From contig CABUBB010000025.1 in assembly GCA_902489745.1 (NCBI GenBank), positions 1-27,583 of the forward strand: 27,583 bases of DNA. Direction: 5' to 3'. Source of the stretch: Metaruminococcus_A sp003150405 (GTDB taxonomy: Bacteria; Bacillota; Clostridia; Oscillospirales; Ruminococcaceae). How positions within the stretch are numbered: the first letter of the stretch is position 1; each line of letters opens with the position of its first letter. Of the stretch, positions 1 to 8,267 are shown one piece after another. Under the pieces are notes generated by a model. The model did no database searches, was not told the origin of the DNA, and saw nothing but the letters and a program-made list of their open reading frames with translations. The position numbers and the translations under genes are program-made.

Positions 1-36
1 CCCCGCCGCTGTTGGTTGTGGATGTGTTATTTGCCG

Positions 37-1392
37 TTACGCAGTCAGCGTACCGTTTTCGCCGATGAGAAGGATGAGGAGCTGTTCTTCCGCGCCGGTT
101 TCCGCGTTGATATAGACGAGAATGTTCTCTCCGTTCTGCCCGGTGCATTTAAACTCGTAGCAGAACACCTCATTTAACCCCTGAGTTGGGATAACGGCGA
201 GCTTGACCTGCTCGACGGTGAGCAGCGGGCTTAATTTTTTTGCCGCCTGCTCTTGGGTGATGGAGGGAACCTGTGCCGCACGCTCCTGATGGTTTGCCAG
301 ATAACCGCGCTGATGAAAACTGATGATTTCACCATCATCCATTGCAACCGAGACCTTGATGAGGTCGGGGTAGTAGGTGATGTTGTTTGACGTATAGGCA
401 AAGTTGATGGTCATAATGTTGTTTGAAATTTCGTAGTAGCTGGTCTCAACCGACGTAATGTTATGGCTTTGGAGGTATTCCTTCGCTATTTGGATGCCTT
501 CTTCCGGAGTGATGGCCATTTCTCCAACTTCAGCAGAAAAGGTGCAGTAGGTGACAAAGCCTCCGGCTTTGGTTACGCCAATGTCTACGTTCTGGTCTGC
601 GGTTTCAAAGCAGTAGGAGGGCATGCGGCCTTCTTCATCCCCGCTGTCCTTGAGCTCGCTTGCGGGGATGCCAGAGGCTTTTGCTGCAATATCCCGCGCT
701 TGTTCCCGGGTGATTTCCGCCTGCCCCTTGAGCATGAGCGGATCCTTTTGCAGGATATGGTCGGAGAAAGGACCGTCATAAATGAGGGATGGAAATTCTC
801 CGAGTGATTCTTCAAAGTTTTTAAAGCCGTTTCCAATATTGAACTGTCCGTCTTCGGCGTTGGTGGTGCTCATTTCCTCGTTGGCTTGATTGTAGTCGAT
901 GTTGCCCTGACGTACAATTTCCTGTAAGACGTAAATGCTGCCGATTAAATCGGTACAATATTCCCGCATGGTTTGGAGGGTTTGGGCTTCTTCTTCGGTA
1001 ATGCTTTCGCCGTTTGACACCTTTTTGGCTAGGCTGACCGCGTAATCGCCTACCTGCGAGATAAACTTATAGGTTCCGCCGAGCTGGAAGTAGTCGATGG
1101 GAAGAAGTGCAAGGCTGTTTTTGGCAAAGCCCGCGTCCCGCCAAAGCATGGAGGCAAGGGTGTTGAGCATCTGCGAAGAGGAGCAGTAAACACCCTTGGT
1201 CAGTGTGCTGTTGATGCTGTTGAGATAGGTGTAGAGGTCTTCGACTGACTGGAGATAGGTGTACTCCTGTGCCCGTTTGTGCTGGAGGTTTTCGCTGTAG
1301 TTTGCATAAAACAGTGCTGCCAGCGTGACAATGGCCGCGGTGATAAAGGTGATGATGCGCACAAACGCGCGCCTTGATATCCGAATGTTCAT
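37..1392 (-). CDS. ypeB: Germination protein YpeB
   Basis: The 451-residue product matches the usual YpeB length of about 450. It has an N-terminal membrane anchor at residues 12-30, a helical middle region with the YpeB-like stretch around 'SILVL/GSIYVLQE', and C-terminal PepSY-type repeats (about 225-285, 295-365 and 375-445). In Bacillus, YpeB sits at the forespore inner membrane and is needed to install and stabilise the cortex-lytic enzyme SleB in the spore. That role is known for the family and only inferred here. No sleB is visible; its usual place would be upstream, but the gene upstream here is divergent. The ATG is preceded by an AAAGGCGG Shine-Dalgarno. A forespore sigma-G promoter would be expected, but I could not identify one with confidence. 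Confidence 0.9.
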   Translation of the reverse strand: MNIRISRRAFVRIITFITAAIVTLAALFYANYSENLQHKRAQEYTYLQSVEDLYTYLNSINSTLTKGVYCSSSQMLNTLASMLWRDAGFAKNSLALLPIDYFQLGGTYKFISQVGDYAVSLAKKVSNGESITEEEAQTLQTMREYCTDLIGSIYVLQEIVRQGNIDYNQANEEMSTTNAEDGQFNIGNGFKNFEESLGEFPSLIYDGPFSDHILQKDPLMLKGQAEITREQARDIAAKASGIPASELKDSGDEEGRMPSYCFETADQNVDIGVTKAGGFVTYCTFSAEVGEMAITPEEGIQIAKEYLQSHNITSVETSYYEISNNIMTINFAYTSNNITYYPDLIKVSVAMDDGEIISFHQRGYLANHQERAAQVPSITQEQAAKKLSPLLTVEQVKLAVIPTQGLNEVFCYEFKCTGQNGENILVYINAETGAEEQLLILLIGENGTLTA

Positions 1393-1497
1393 AACAGCAA
1401 TTCCGCCTTTCGGTTGATACTAATTCCTTTGATGGTATTTTTACCCGGTCGGAATGAAATATCCAATTCGCATCAAAACTGGATTTTGGGAGAAATA

Positions 1498-1524
1498 TAT
1501 AGTATACTGGACTGGAAAGAGGAG
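1498..1524 (+). promoter_or_regulatory. Candidate -10 and RBS for the nifS-thiI-cinA operon
   Basis: TATACT (1503-1508) overlaps TATAGT (1498-1503) just upstream of an AGGAG Shine-Dalgarno (1520-1524). No good -35 is visible; TGGATT at 1480-1485 has 17-bp spacing to TATACT but is weak. The RBS decides the start: a GTG at 1524 would lie inside it, so translation must begin at TTG 1536 or ATG 1539/1542. Confidence 0.4.
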
Positions 1525-1538
1525 TGGAATTTGTTTTG

Positions 1539-2678
1539 ATGATGGGTACTTACCTGGATTATGCGGCAACGACCCCGGTCTGCGATGCAGCAGCCCATGC
1601 CGCTCTTGAGGCCATGCAGCAGCATTTTGGCAACCCGTCCTCCCTGTACCGTTTGGGGCTGGACGCGGAGAACCTGATTGCGGCTTCGCGCCGCAGGCTT
1701 GCCAAGGCGCTGGACTGCGACGAAGGCTGTTTATATTTTACCGGTTCGGCAACTGAGGCCAACAACCTTGCCGTGATTGGAGGCGCTGCAGGCAATCCGC
1801 GCAAAGGAAAAAAAGTGGTTACAACCGCCATTGAGCATGCGGCGGTGCTGACCCCGTTTGAAGAACTGAAACGCCGTGGTTATGAGACGGTGCTGCTTTC
1901 GCCGGACGAAACCGGCAATTATACACCGGAGCAGTTTTATGAGGCTGTAGATGCAAACACCGCCCTTGTCTCGGTGATGCTGGTCAATAACGAGGTGGGC
2001 ACCCGCCTGCCGGTTGAAGCTATCATCCGGGCGGTGCGCAGGAAAAATCCCGAAACCCTGATCCATGTGGATGCGGTTCAGGGCGCGTTCAAGCTGCCGT
2101 TTTCGATTCGCAAAGCGGACCCGGATTTTCTCAGCGTCAGCGGGCATAAAATTTATGCGCCTAAAGGTGTTGGGGCGCTCTACATCAAGAAACGGGTGCG
2201 TATTGCTCCATTGCTGTTTGGCGGCGGGCAGGAACAGGGCATCCGCCCGGGCACCGAAAGCGTTCCGCTCATCGCGGCATTTGCGGCTGCGGTGGACTGG
2301 TACCTGCCGATGCAGGCGGAGAAGCTCACCCATTATGAAAGGATGAACGCCTGCCTGCGGGAGCGGCTTGCGACCATTCCGGAGGCAAACATCAATACGC
2401 CAGAGGGCGCTGTCCCTTATATTTTGAATTTTTCGGTGGACGGTATCCGCTCTGAAATTATGCTACACCATTTGGACAGCTTCGGCATTTCTGTTTCGAG
2501 CGGGTCGGCCTGCTCCAAAGGGGCGAAAAGCCATGTGCTCAAAGCGATGGACTTTTCCGGCACCCGCGCGGATACGGCAATTCGGGTGAGTTTTGGCGCT
2601 TACACCGAAGAAGCTGATATGGACAAATTTGCCGACGGTATTGAAAACGGACTCAAACGATTAATACGGACAAAATAA
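1539..2678 (+). CDS. Cysteine desulfurase (NifS/IscS family)
   Basis: PLP-dependent enzyme that takes sulfur from L-cysteine, leaving alanine and an enzyme persulfide for transfer to acceptors. The N-terminus YLDYAATTP is the family hallmark. The PLP lysine lies in SVSGHKIYAPKG (about K204) and the sulfur-accepting cysteine in SSGSACSKG (about C325), so the active site is intact. The product is about 379 residues, typical for the family. The start is placed at ATG 1539 because the AGGAG RBS ends at 1524 and the family motif starts a few residues in. Only 11 nt separate its stop from thiI, a common pairing in Firmicutes (NifZ-ThiI in Bacillus), which points to a dedicated sulfur donor for tRNA 4-thiouridine rather than the main Fe-S desulfurase. 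No iscU/sufU lies next to it. A housekeeping IscS role cannot be excluded. Confidence 0.92.
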   Translation: MMGTYLDYAATTPVCDAAAHAALEAMQQHFGNPSSLYRLGLDAENLIAASRRRLAKALDCDEGCLYFTGSATEANNLAVIGGAAGNPRKGKKVVTTAIEHAAVLTPFEELKRRGYETVLLSPDETGNYTPEQFYEAVDANTALVSVMLVNNEVGTRLPVEAIIRAVRRKNPETLIHVDAVQGAFKLPFSIRKADPDFLSVSGHKIYAPKGVGALYIKKRVRIAPLLFGGGQEQGIRPGTESVPLIAAFAAAVDWYLPMQAEKLTHYERMNACLRERLATIPEANINTPEGAVPYILNFSVDGIRSEIMLHHLDSFGISVSSGSACSKGAKSHVLKAMDFSGTRADTAIRVSFGAYTEEADMDKFADGIENGLKRLIRTK

Positions 2679-2689
2679 CGGAGGAATTT

Positions 2690-3868
2690 ATGAGAGAAAT
2701 CCTGCTGCTCAAGGATGGAGAAATTGCCCTGAAGGGCTTAAACAAATCCACCTTTGAGAATATATTGGTGAAAAACATCCGCAGGCGGATTGAGGATTTA
2801 GGGCCGGTGACGGTGCAAAAGGCGCAGTCCACCATTTACGTCAAACCCAAAACCGACGATTATGATGTGGACGAGGCGCTCCGCCGCTTGCAGAAGGTGT
2901 TCGGCATTGCCGCGCTTTCCAAAGCGCGAATGGTGGAAAAGGATTTTGAAAAAATTAAGGCAGAGGCGGTCGCTTATTTAAGCGACGTACTACCTTTTGT
3001 ACATACCTTCAAAGTGGAGGCTAAACGAGCGGACAAAAGCTTTCCGTTGACCTCCCCGCAAATTTGCGCCGAACTCGGCGGCTTTTTGCTTTCCCGTTTT
3101 CATAACCTCAAGGTTGACGTCAAACAGCCCGACGTTGTGGTGACAGTGGAGGTGCGCGATTTTGGCGCTTACATCCATGCGGCCAAGCTGGAGGGCGCCG
3201 GCGGCATGCCGATTGGCTCCAGCGGCAAGGCGCTGCTGCTCATTTCGGGCGGCATTGACAGCCCAGTGGCCGGTTACATGATGGCCAAACGCGGCATTGA
3301 GGTCTCGGCCATCCATTTTGTGTCGCCGCCGTACACCAGTGAGCGCGCTCTGCAAAAGGTGGAAAGCCTCTGTGAACGGATGTGCGATTACCTAGGACGG
3401 GTGCCGTTTTATGTGGTGCCGTTTACCGAGATTCAGGAGCAGATCCGGCGCAACTGCCCGGAGGAGCTGTTTACTATCATCATGCGTCGCATGATGATGA
3501 AGATTGCCCTGCGGGTGGCAAAGCAGAACGATATGCAGGCGCTCATCACCGGTGAAAGTGTGGGACAGGTCGCGAGCCAGACCATTGGGGCGCTTGCCTG
3601 CACCGACGCCGTGAGCGATATGCCGGTATTCCGACCGCTTATCGGGATGGATAAGGGGGAGATTGTGGAAATTTCCCGTAAAATTGATACCTTTGAGATT
3701 TCGATTCTTCCGTATGAGGACTGCTGCACCGTCTTTACGCCCCGGCACCCCAAAACACGCCCGCAGCTCGCCCAGATTCTTGAGGCGGAACAGGCGTTTG
3801 ATTTTGAGCCGTTGCTCGACAAAGCGGCCGCGGGCATTACCTTCCATACCATCCATCCGAATGACTAG
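2690..3868 (+). CDS. thiI: tRNA 4-thiouridine synthase ThiI (short form)
   Basis: ThiI adenylates U8 of tRNA and installs sulfur to give 4-thiouridine, a near-UV sensor. The 392-residue protein has an N-terminal ferredoxin-like plus THUMP region (about 1-165) and a PP-loop ATP pyrophosphatase domain with SGGIDSPVAG at about 186-195. The DCC motif near residue 345 corresponds to the resolving cysteine region of E. coli ThiI. The C-terminal rhodanese domain of the enterobacterial enzyme is absent, as in Bacillus, where sulfur comes straight from the partner desulfurase. The gene upstream encodes exactly such an enzyme. Translation starts at ATG 2690 after a GGAGG Shine-Dalgarno. The gene lies in an operon with 11-nt and 15-nt gaps on either side. 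Confidence 0.95.
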   Translation: MREILLLKDGEIALKGLNKSTFENILVKNIRRRIEDLGPVTVQKAQSTIYVKPKTDDYDVDEALRRLQKVFGIAALSKARMVEKDFEKIKAEAVAYLSDVLPFVHTFKVEAKRADKSFPLTSPQICAELGGFLLSRFHNLKVDVKQPDVVVTVEVRDFGAYIHAAKLEGAGGMPIGSSGKALLLISGGIDSPVAGYMMAKRGIEVSAIHFVSPPYTSERALQKVESLCERMCDYLGRVPFYVVPFTEIQEQIRRNCPEELFTIIMRRMMMKIALRVAKQNDMQALITGESVGQVASQTIGALACTDAVSDMPVFRPLIGMDKGEIVEISRKIDTFEISILPYEDCCTVFTPRHPKTRPQLAQILEAEQAFDFEPLLDKAAAGITFHTIHPND

Positions 3869-3883
3869 AAAAGAGGCTTTTCC

Positions 3884-5134
3884 ATGAGCAAAAATGCAGA
3901 ATTGATTGCTGTTGGCACCGAAATTATTTTGGGTGACATTGTCAATACCCATTCCCAGTACCTGTCCCAAAAGCTGGCGGAGCTGGGAATCAATGTGTTT
4001 TACCATACCAGCGTAGGGGATAACCCCGGGCGGCTGCGGTTTACCATTGAACAGGCCATCGGGCGGAGCGATATTGTCATCCTGTCTGGCGGCCTTGGCC
4101 CGACCGAGGACGATTTGACCAAAGAAACGGTCTGCGACGTGCTGGGAATCCCGCTTCATCAGGACACAGAGGCATTGGAGCGTATGACGGCCTTTTTCAA
4201 GCGAATTGGACGGGAAATGACACAAAATAACATCAAACAGTCAATGGTGCCGGACGGCTGTAAGGTGTTCCAGAACGACAGGGGCACGGCGCCCGGTATG
4301 GCCGTTGAAAAAGATGGGAAAATTGTTGTTTTGCTGCCTGGGCCGCCATCCGAGCTTATTCCGATGTTTGAGGAACAGGCTTATCCCTATCTTGCCGGAT
4401 TTTCGGATGCGGTGCTGGTCTCCCGCAGCTTTCGCTGCTTTGGCGTAGGGGAATCGCTGGTTGAAGTGAAGCTCGGACGGATGCTTGACGGCGTCAATCC
4501 AACAGTGGCGCTCTATGCAAAACAAAACGAGGTGCTTATCCGGATCACTGCAAAGGCGGATACCCGTGAGACTGCGGGCGCGATGCTGCAGCCGGTCGTG
4601 GATGAAATGTACGCCATCTTGGGCGACACGGTTTACGGTGAGAATGTGGACAGCCTGGAGCAGGTGGTTGTGCCGATGCTGAAGGAACGCGGACTTAAGC
4701 TGGCAACGGCAGAGAGCTGTACCGGCGGCCTACTGGCACAGCGTATCACCTCAATTCCCGGCTCTTCCGAGGTGTTTGAATACGGCGCCGTCACCTATGC
4801 AAACCACGTCAAGGAGGAACTGCTCGGCGTTCCCGCCGAACTTCTCGAACGGTATGGTGCGGTCAGCGAGCAGGTGGCCGCTGCAATGTCAGAGGGCGTG
4901 CTTTTGAGAAGCGGTGCGGATATTGGCGTGGGGATAACCGGGATTGCCGGGCCGGGCGGCGGCTCGGAGCAAAAGCCGGTGGGAACGGTGTATATTTCGG
5001 TTGCGGTGAAAGGCGGAAAAACCTGGACCAAACATTTTCAGTTCGGTTATGGAAGGAGCAATGAGCGGGAGAGCATCCGCAATGCCTCTGCCATGAATGC
5101 GCTGGATATGGTTCGCCGTACCATGCTTTTATAG
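3884..5134 (+). CDS. cinA: CinA: competence/damage-inducible protein, NMN deamidase
   Basis: The 416-residue protein has the full two-domain CinA layout. An N-terminal molybdopterin-binding-like domain (about 1-170; ELIAVGTEIILGDIVNT, SGGLGPTEDDLT, LLPGPPSEL) is linked to a C-terminal PncC domain (about 255-410; ATAESCTGGLLAQRIT, GITGIAGPGGGS). The C-terminal domain in this family hydrolyses nicotinamide mononucleotide to nicotinate mononucleotide, recycling pyridine nucleotides; the N-terminal domain can act on ADP-ribose in some members. In several Gram-positives cinA lies near recA and is competence-induced. Here it is instead embedded in a thiolation/sortase operon, 15 nt after thiI and 13 nt before the sortase gene. 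Confidence 0.95.
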   Translation: MSKNAELIAVGTEIILGDIVNTHSQYLSQKLAELGINVFYHTSVGDNPGRLRFTIEQAIGRSDIVILSGGLGPTEDDLTKETVCDVLGIPLHQDTEALERMTAFFKRIGREMTQNNIKQSMVPDGCKVFQNDRGTAPGMAVEKDGKIVVLLPGPPSELIPMFEEQAYPYLAGFSDAVLVSRSFRCFGVGESLVEVKLGRMLDGVNPTVALYAKQNEVLIRITAKADTRETAGAMLQPVVDEMYAILGDTVYGENVDSLEQVVVPMLKERGLKLATAESCTGGLLAQRITSIPGSSEVFEYGAVTYANHVKEELLGVPAELLERYGAVSEQVAAAMSEGVLLRSGADIGVGITGIAGPGGGSEQKPVGTVYISVAVKGGKTWTKHFQFGYGRSNERESIRNASAMNALDMVRRTMLL

Positions 5135-5147
5135 ACGGAGGGCGTTC

Positions 5148-6170
5148 ATGCATAAAAATACCAGCCTGAAAAACAAAAAGGCCGCTGAGGCCTGTGTGGA
5201 AAAAGGTAACTGGTTGATCCGTTTTCTGAGGTGGCTGCTGCCGTGGAAAGGCGATCGGCCAAAGACGGTAATTTTAAAAATTGTTTTTTTAATTTTTGTT
5301 ATAGCATTTTTGGTCAGCGGCGGTATGCTGCTGGATTATTACATAAAAGACAGTATGGCGGGAAATGAGTATACTGTACTCCAGAGCCTGAAGGACGGTT
5401 CAGATCCTGTGCAGGAGCCTTCTGCAACAGTTGAACCGGTGGAGATGCCGGAGGGTTACCGCGAGCGCTTCAGTGCGCTTTACCAGCGGAATGAAGAGGT
5501 GTGCGGCTGGCTGGAAATTGCGGAAACCAGCATTGATTTTCCAGTAGTCAAGCCGGAGGATAACAGTTTTTACCTGACCCACACCTTCAATGGCAATTAC
5601 AATACGACTGGTGCACCGTTTATTGATTACCGCAACGATTTTTCGGAAGAAAACATGAGCACCAATACCATTATCTATGCGCACAACCTCAACAGCGGGC
5701 GCATGTTCCACGACTTGGTCAATTACAAAAACGTCAGTTATTACAAAGAACATCCGGTAATCAGCTATGACACGGTCTATGCCGACCATGACTGGAAAAT
5801 CATCGGCATGTTTTTCACCAATGCGGATATGTCGCTGGAGGATTCCTTTGATTACCACAATTTTATCAATAAGCAGAGCGATGAGCAGTTTTACAGCTTC
5901 CTGAACGAAGCCATGCAGCGTTCCTTCTTTACCACAGGGGTGGACGTCAACGCTGGGGATAAGCTACTGATGCTTTCCACCTGCGACAATGCATTTGACA
6001 ACAGCCGTCTCGTCGTGCTTGCGCGTATGGTCCGCCCGGGCGAGAGCACCGAAGTAGACGTCAGCCAGGCACGTCAAAATGCAAATCAATACCTGCCTCA
6101 GAATTATATTGACAAAATGGGTGGAACCTACCGCGTATATAACCCGGATTATGTGTTTTATAAGCCATAA
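5148..6170 (+). CDS. Class B sortase
   Basis: Membrane-anchored transpeptidase that attaches proteins with a C-terminal sorting signal to the cell wall. A basic cytoplasmic N-terminus is followed by one transmembrane helix (about residues 41-63) and an extracellular sortase B fold. The catalytic triad is visible: His in IIYAHNL (about H179), Cys in LMLSTCDN (about C279) and Arg in NSRLVVLAR (about R287). NSFYLTHTFNGN and the long helix-containing insert before the Cys are typical of class B. The ATG at 5148 follows a GACGGAGGG Shine-Dalgarno 13 nt after cinA; an open frame extends back into cinA but has no RBS. None of the proteins encoded in this window carries an obvious C-terminal sorting signal, so its substrates are elsewhere. 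The product is 340 residues. Confidence 0.92.
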   Translation: MHKNTSLKNKKAAEACVEKGNWLIRFLRWLLPWKGDRPKTVILKIVFLIFVIAFLVSGGMLLDYYIKDSMAGNEYTVLQSLKDGSDPVQEPSATVEPVEMPEGYRERFSALYQRNEEVCGWLEIAETSIDFPVVKPEDNSFYLTHTFNGNYNTTGAPFIDYRNDFSEENMSTNTIIYAHNLNSGRMFHDLVNYKNVSYYKEHPVISYDTVYADHDWKIIGMFFTNADMSLEDSFDYHNFINKQSDEQFYSFLNEAMQRSFFTTGVDVNAGDKLLMLSTCDNAFDNSRLVVLARMVRPGESTEVDVSQARQNANQYLPQNYIDKMGGTYRVYNPDYVFYKP

Positions 6171-6200
6171 TCATAACCTGCCTGAAAGGAGGAATTTTGG

Positions 6201-7415
6201 TTGCTCAGAAAAATTCTTGCCTGCCTGATGGCGCTGACCCTGTCGGTTTTTGCACTGACGACAAGTGCATATTTTGCAACGGATTCGGTGCTGGTCCTCA
6301 ACCCGGCAGACCGCGTTTCCTCTGCGGGAACCCTTGGATCTGTGGTGGGAGAGGTGGTGGATATTCCGAGTGAACTGCTTTCAGAGGTTTCTTCGGAGGA
6401 TTCAAGCAGCTCCTCTTTGGAGGAAAGCAGCTCGTCCAGCAGCTCGTCGCTTCCGGTTTCGGTGGTGGAACCGCCTTCCCAGGTGCCGTCCAATTCGTCG
6501 ACGGTGGCAATACCGCCCTCGGTTTCGTCGTCTCCGTCCTCGCAGGAGCCTTCCTCCGGCGATGAAAGCTCGTCCAATGAGGGGACATCTTCGGAACCGG
6601 CCCCTGCCCAAGAAACACTGATTGTGAAAATTGCTTCCGAGCCGGAAGTCGGCGTTTACGAGGTGGATGACATTCTCCCACGAATTGTCGCTATGGAGAT
6701 GAACGATACCTTTGCAGACGAAGCGCTTAAGGCGCAGGCTGTTGCGGCGCACAGCTACATTAAATACCTGAATCTCCGCGGACAGGCTCCGGTGGTGGCG
6801 GTTCGCACCCCGTCGGCACGGATTCAGTCGCTGGTGGAATCGGTTTCCAGCCAGATGATTTACTACGGCGGAAGCGTCATTGATGCAACCTATACGGCTT
6901 CGACCGCCGGACGGACCGAATCCTCGGTAGATGTTTGGGGCGGATACCTGCCGTATTTGGTATCGGTAGAAAGTGTGTATGACAATCTCGACCCGAATTA
7001 TGGCGATACCGTGACTTATACCGTCGATCAGGTCAAGGAGATGGTGCTTCGCAATGCAGGGATTATGCTGGAGGGCGACCCTTCGGCCTGGTTTCAGATA
7101 GAATCCACCACCAGCGGCGGCTACAACGGGGATATGATCCTGGGCGGAAACAGCGTTTTTACCAACAATGGGAAGAATTACCGGGTGACCGGGCGGAACA
7201 TTCAAACCATGATATTGAAAGGCTCTGGTCTTCCGACCCTGAAAAGCCATAAATTTGATGTAACGGTCAGCGGGGATCAGATGATCTTTACCACCTACGG
7301 TTATGGCCACGGTGTTGGAATGAGTCAGTGGGGCGCCCATTACTATGCCGCCAAAGGCGGGCTGAACTATGTGCAGATACTGACCCACTATTATTCGGGA
7401 ACAACGGTGCGGTAA
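6201..7415 (+). CDS. SpoIID/LytB-domain protein with serine-rich linker
   Basis: Secreted or membrane-anchored protein of 404 residues. It has an N-terminal signal/anchor helix (about 4-26), a low-complexity Ser/Pro/Glu linker (about 65-140), and a SpoIID-type domain (about 150-404) with VAMEMNDTFADEALKAQAVA, TASTAGRTESS and YGHGVGMSQWGA. SpoIID is a lytic transglycosylase acting on denuded glycan strands during engulfment; LytB-type relatives modify vegetative autolysins. The long Ser-rich spacer is unlike canonical SpoIID and suggests reach across the wall. It starts at TTG, 7 nt after a strong AAAGGAGGAA Shine-Dalgarno, with no better start nearby. It is the last gene of the operon, 30 nt after the sortase gene. 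No spoIIQ/spoIIID context is present, so a vegetative paralogue is as likely as SpoIID itself. Confidence 0.85.
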   Translation: MLRKILACLMALTLSVFALTTSAYFATDSVLVLNPADRVSSAGTLGSVVGEVVDIPSELLSEVSSEDSSSSSLEESSSSSSSSLPVSVVEPPSQVPSNSSTVAIPPSVSSSPSSQEPSSGDESSSNEGTSSEPAPAQETLIVKIASEPEVGVYEVDDILPRIVAMEMNDTFADEALKAQAVAAHSYIKYLNLRGQAPVVAVRTPSARIQSLVESVSSQMIYYGGSVIDATYTASTAGRTESSVDVWGGYLPYLVSVESVYDNLDPNYGDTVTYTVDQVKEMVLRNAGIMLEGDPSAWFQIESTTSGGYNGDMILGGNSVFTNNGKNYRVTGRNIQTMILKGSGLPTLKSHKFDVTVSGDQMIFTTYGYGHGVGMSQWGAHYYAAKGGLNYVQILTHYYSGTTVR

Positions 7416-7454
7416 AAAAAGGAACGGCAATTTTGAATTGTCGTTCCTTTTTTT
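7414..7454 (+). terminator. Intrinsic terminator after the SpoIID-domain gene
   Basis: A 12-bp stem (7421-7432 with 7436-7447, one G-U pair) with a TTG loop, followed by seven T and preceded by seven A. It begins within the stop codon of the SpoIID-domain gene and closes the nifS-to-SpoIID operon. Confidence 0.93.
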
Positions 7455-7462
7455 GTTGATAC

Positions 7463-7491
7463 TTGTACAAATAATATACATTTTTTAAAAT
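7463..7491 (+). promoter_or_regulatory. Candidate promoter of the metzincin pseudogene
   Basis: TTGTAC (7463-7468), a 17-bp spacer, then TAAAAT (7486-7491), in an AT-rich stretch directly after the upstream terminator. The match is moderate and other -10-like hexamers lie nearby. Confidence 0.35.
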
Positions 7492-7586
7492 TGGTAATAA
7501 AATATAGATGATAATTAAAAAGGAGTGTTTCCAATGTGCCGATAAATCATACCTCGTTTTTTAAAAAGGATATGAGGAGGATTTGT

Positions 7587-8232
7587 ATGAAAAAGAAAAG
7601 GATTATTTCTTTTACAGCCGCGGTAATACTGATGTTCAGCGCGTTGCTGACGGTTTATGCAAGTGAAATCTCTTCCAATTTTCCTATTCGCTGGAACATA
7701 GTTTCCAGTGGAAAATACACAATGCAATGATGATTCCATACCTTCATCTCATCCAGCGTTTGGATGTGCGATTCCTGCAATGAACTGGTTTAACGCGACG
7801 TCACCCAGTAGTATCGCGTGTAACTACATCTCCAGCGCTTCAACCTCAACGGTGGACTTTAAGGTTGCGATTGAGGCATTCTGGGACAACTGAGTTGGCT
7901 GGAAAGATGCAAATGGATATGCGGTTCCTCAGGATACCAATGGGCTTATGATTTACAGCTATAGCGATTTGACGAGAGCGTATGCGGGCAATCCGCACAC
8001 AGTTCGTGTTAAATATGGGCAGGTTTTTAACAATCCTTATGTAAATGATGCATATAAAGGTTATGACTACGATCAATTTGTCCATATTGGCATGCATGAG
8101 CTGGAGCACCTATATGGTATGGGACATGATGAAAATACCGGTTCCATCATGCATGCTCGCGGTATTGCAGGCTACACGTCGCTGGGACCGACCGACAAGA
8201 GCACATAGGTCTATTTTTACGGCGGATTTTAA
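7587..8232 (+). pseudogene. Disrupted secreted metzincin (matrixin-like) protease
   Basis: Frame 1 of the gene starts at ATG 7587 after a GAGGAGG Shine-Dalgarno and encodes a clear signal peptide (KKKRIISFTAAVILMFSALL..VYAS), but stops at 7728-7730. The rest of the protein continues in the +1 frame from about 7708, is cut by a TGA at 7891-7893, and resumes in the same frame to a TAG at 8206-8208. A few more plausible codons (VYFYGGF) run to 8232. The downstream part contains HELEHLYGMGH, the metzincin zinc motif HExxHxxGxxH, about 10 residues before SIMH, which fits the Met-turn. The protein would be about 210 residues, secreted. The catalytic core is intact while three lesions interrupt reading, so decay looks recent; sequencing error at one or more sites is the alternative. 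The original role is unknown. Confidence 0.75.
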
Positions 8233-8267
8233 AGAAAAAATTATCATAAAAGCAGAGGTGAAGCGTT

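Noticed and set aside
3392..4225. 277-codon minus-strand open frame across thiI and cinA
   Set aside because: It spans two well-supported genes on the other strand and has no recognisable domain.
6402..7481. 359-codon minus-strand open frame opposite the SpoIID-domain gene
   Set aside because: Arg/His-rich, low-complexity translation with no motif, crossing the operon terminator.
7534..7545. ATG-TGC-CGA-TAA start-stop frame after a good AAAGGAG
   Set aside because: Three codons only; it could be a start-stop element but lies before a pseudogene and has no other support.
7891..7893. In-frame TGA read as selenocysteine or tryptophan in the metzincin gene
   Set aside because: A separate frameshift and a TAG also break the gene, other proteins use TGG for Trp and end at TGA, and no SECIS-like hairpin was noted.
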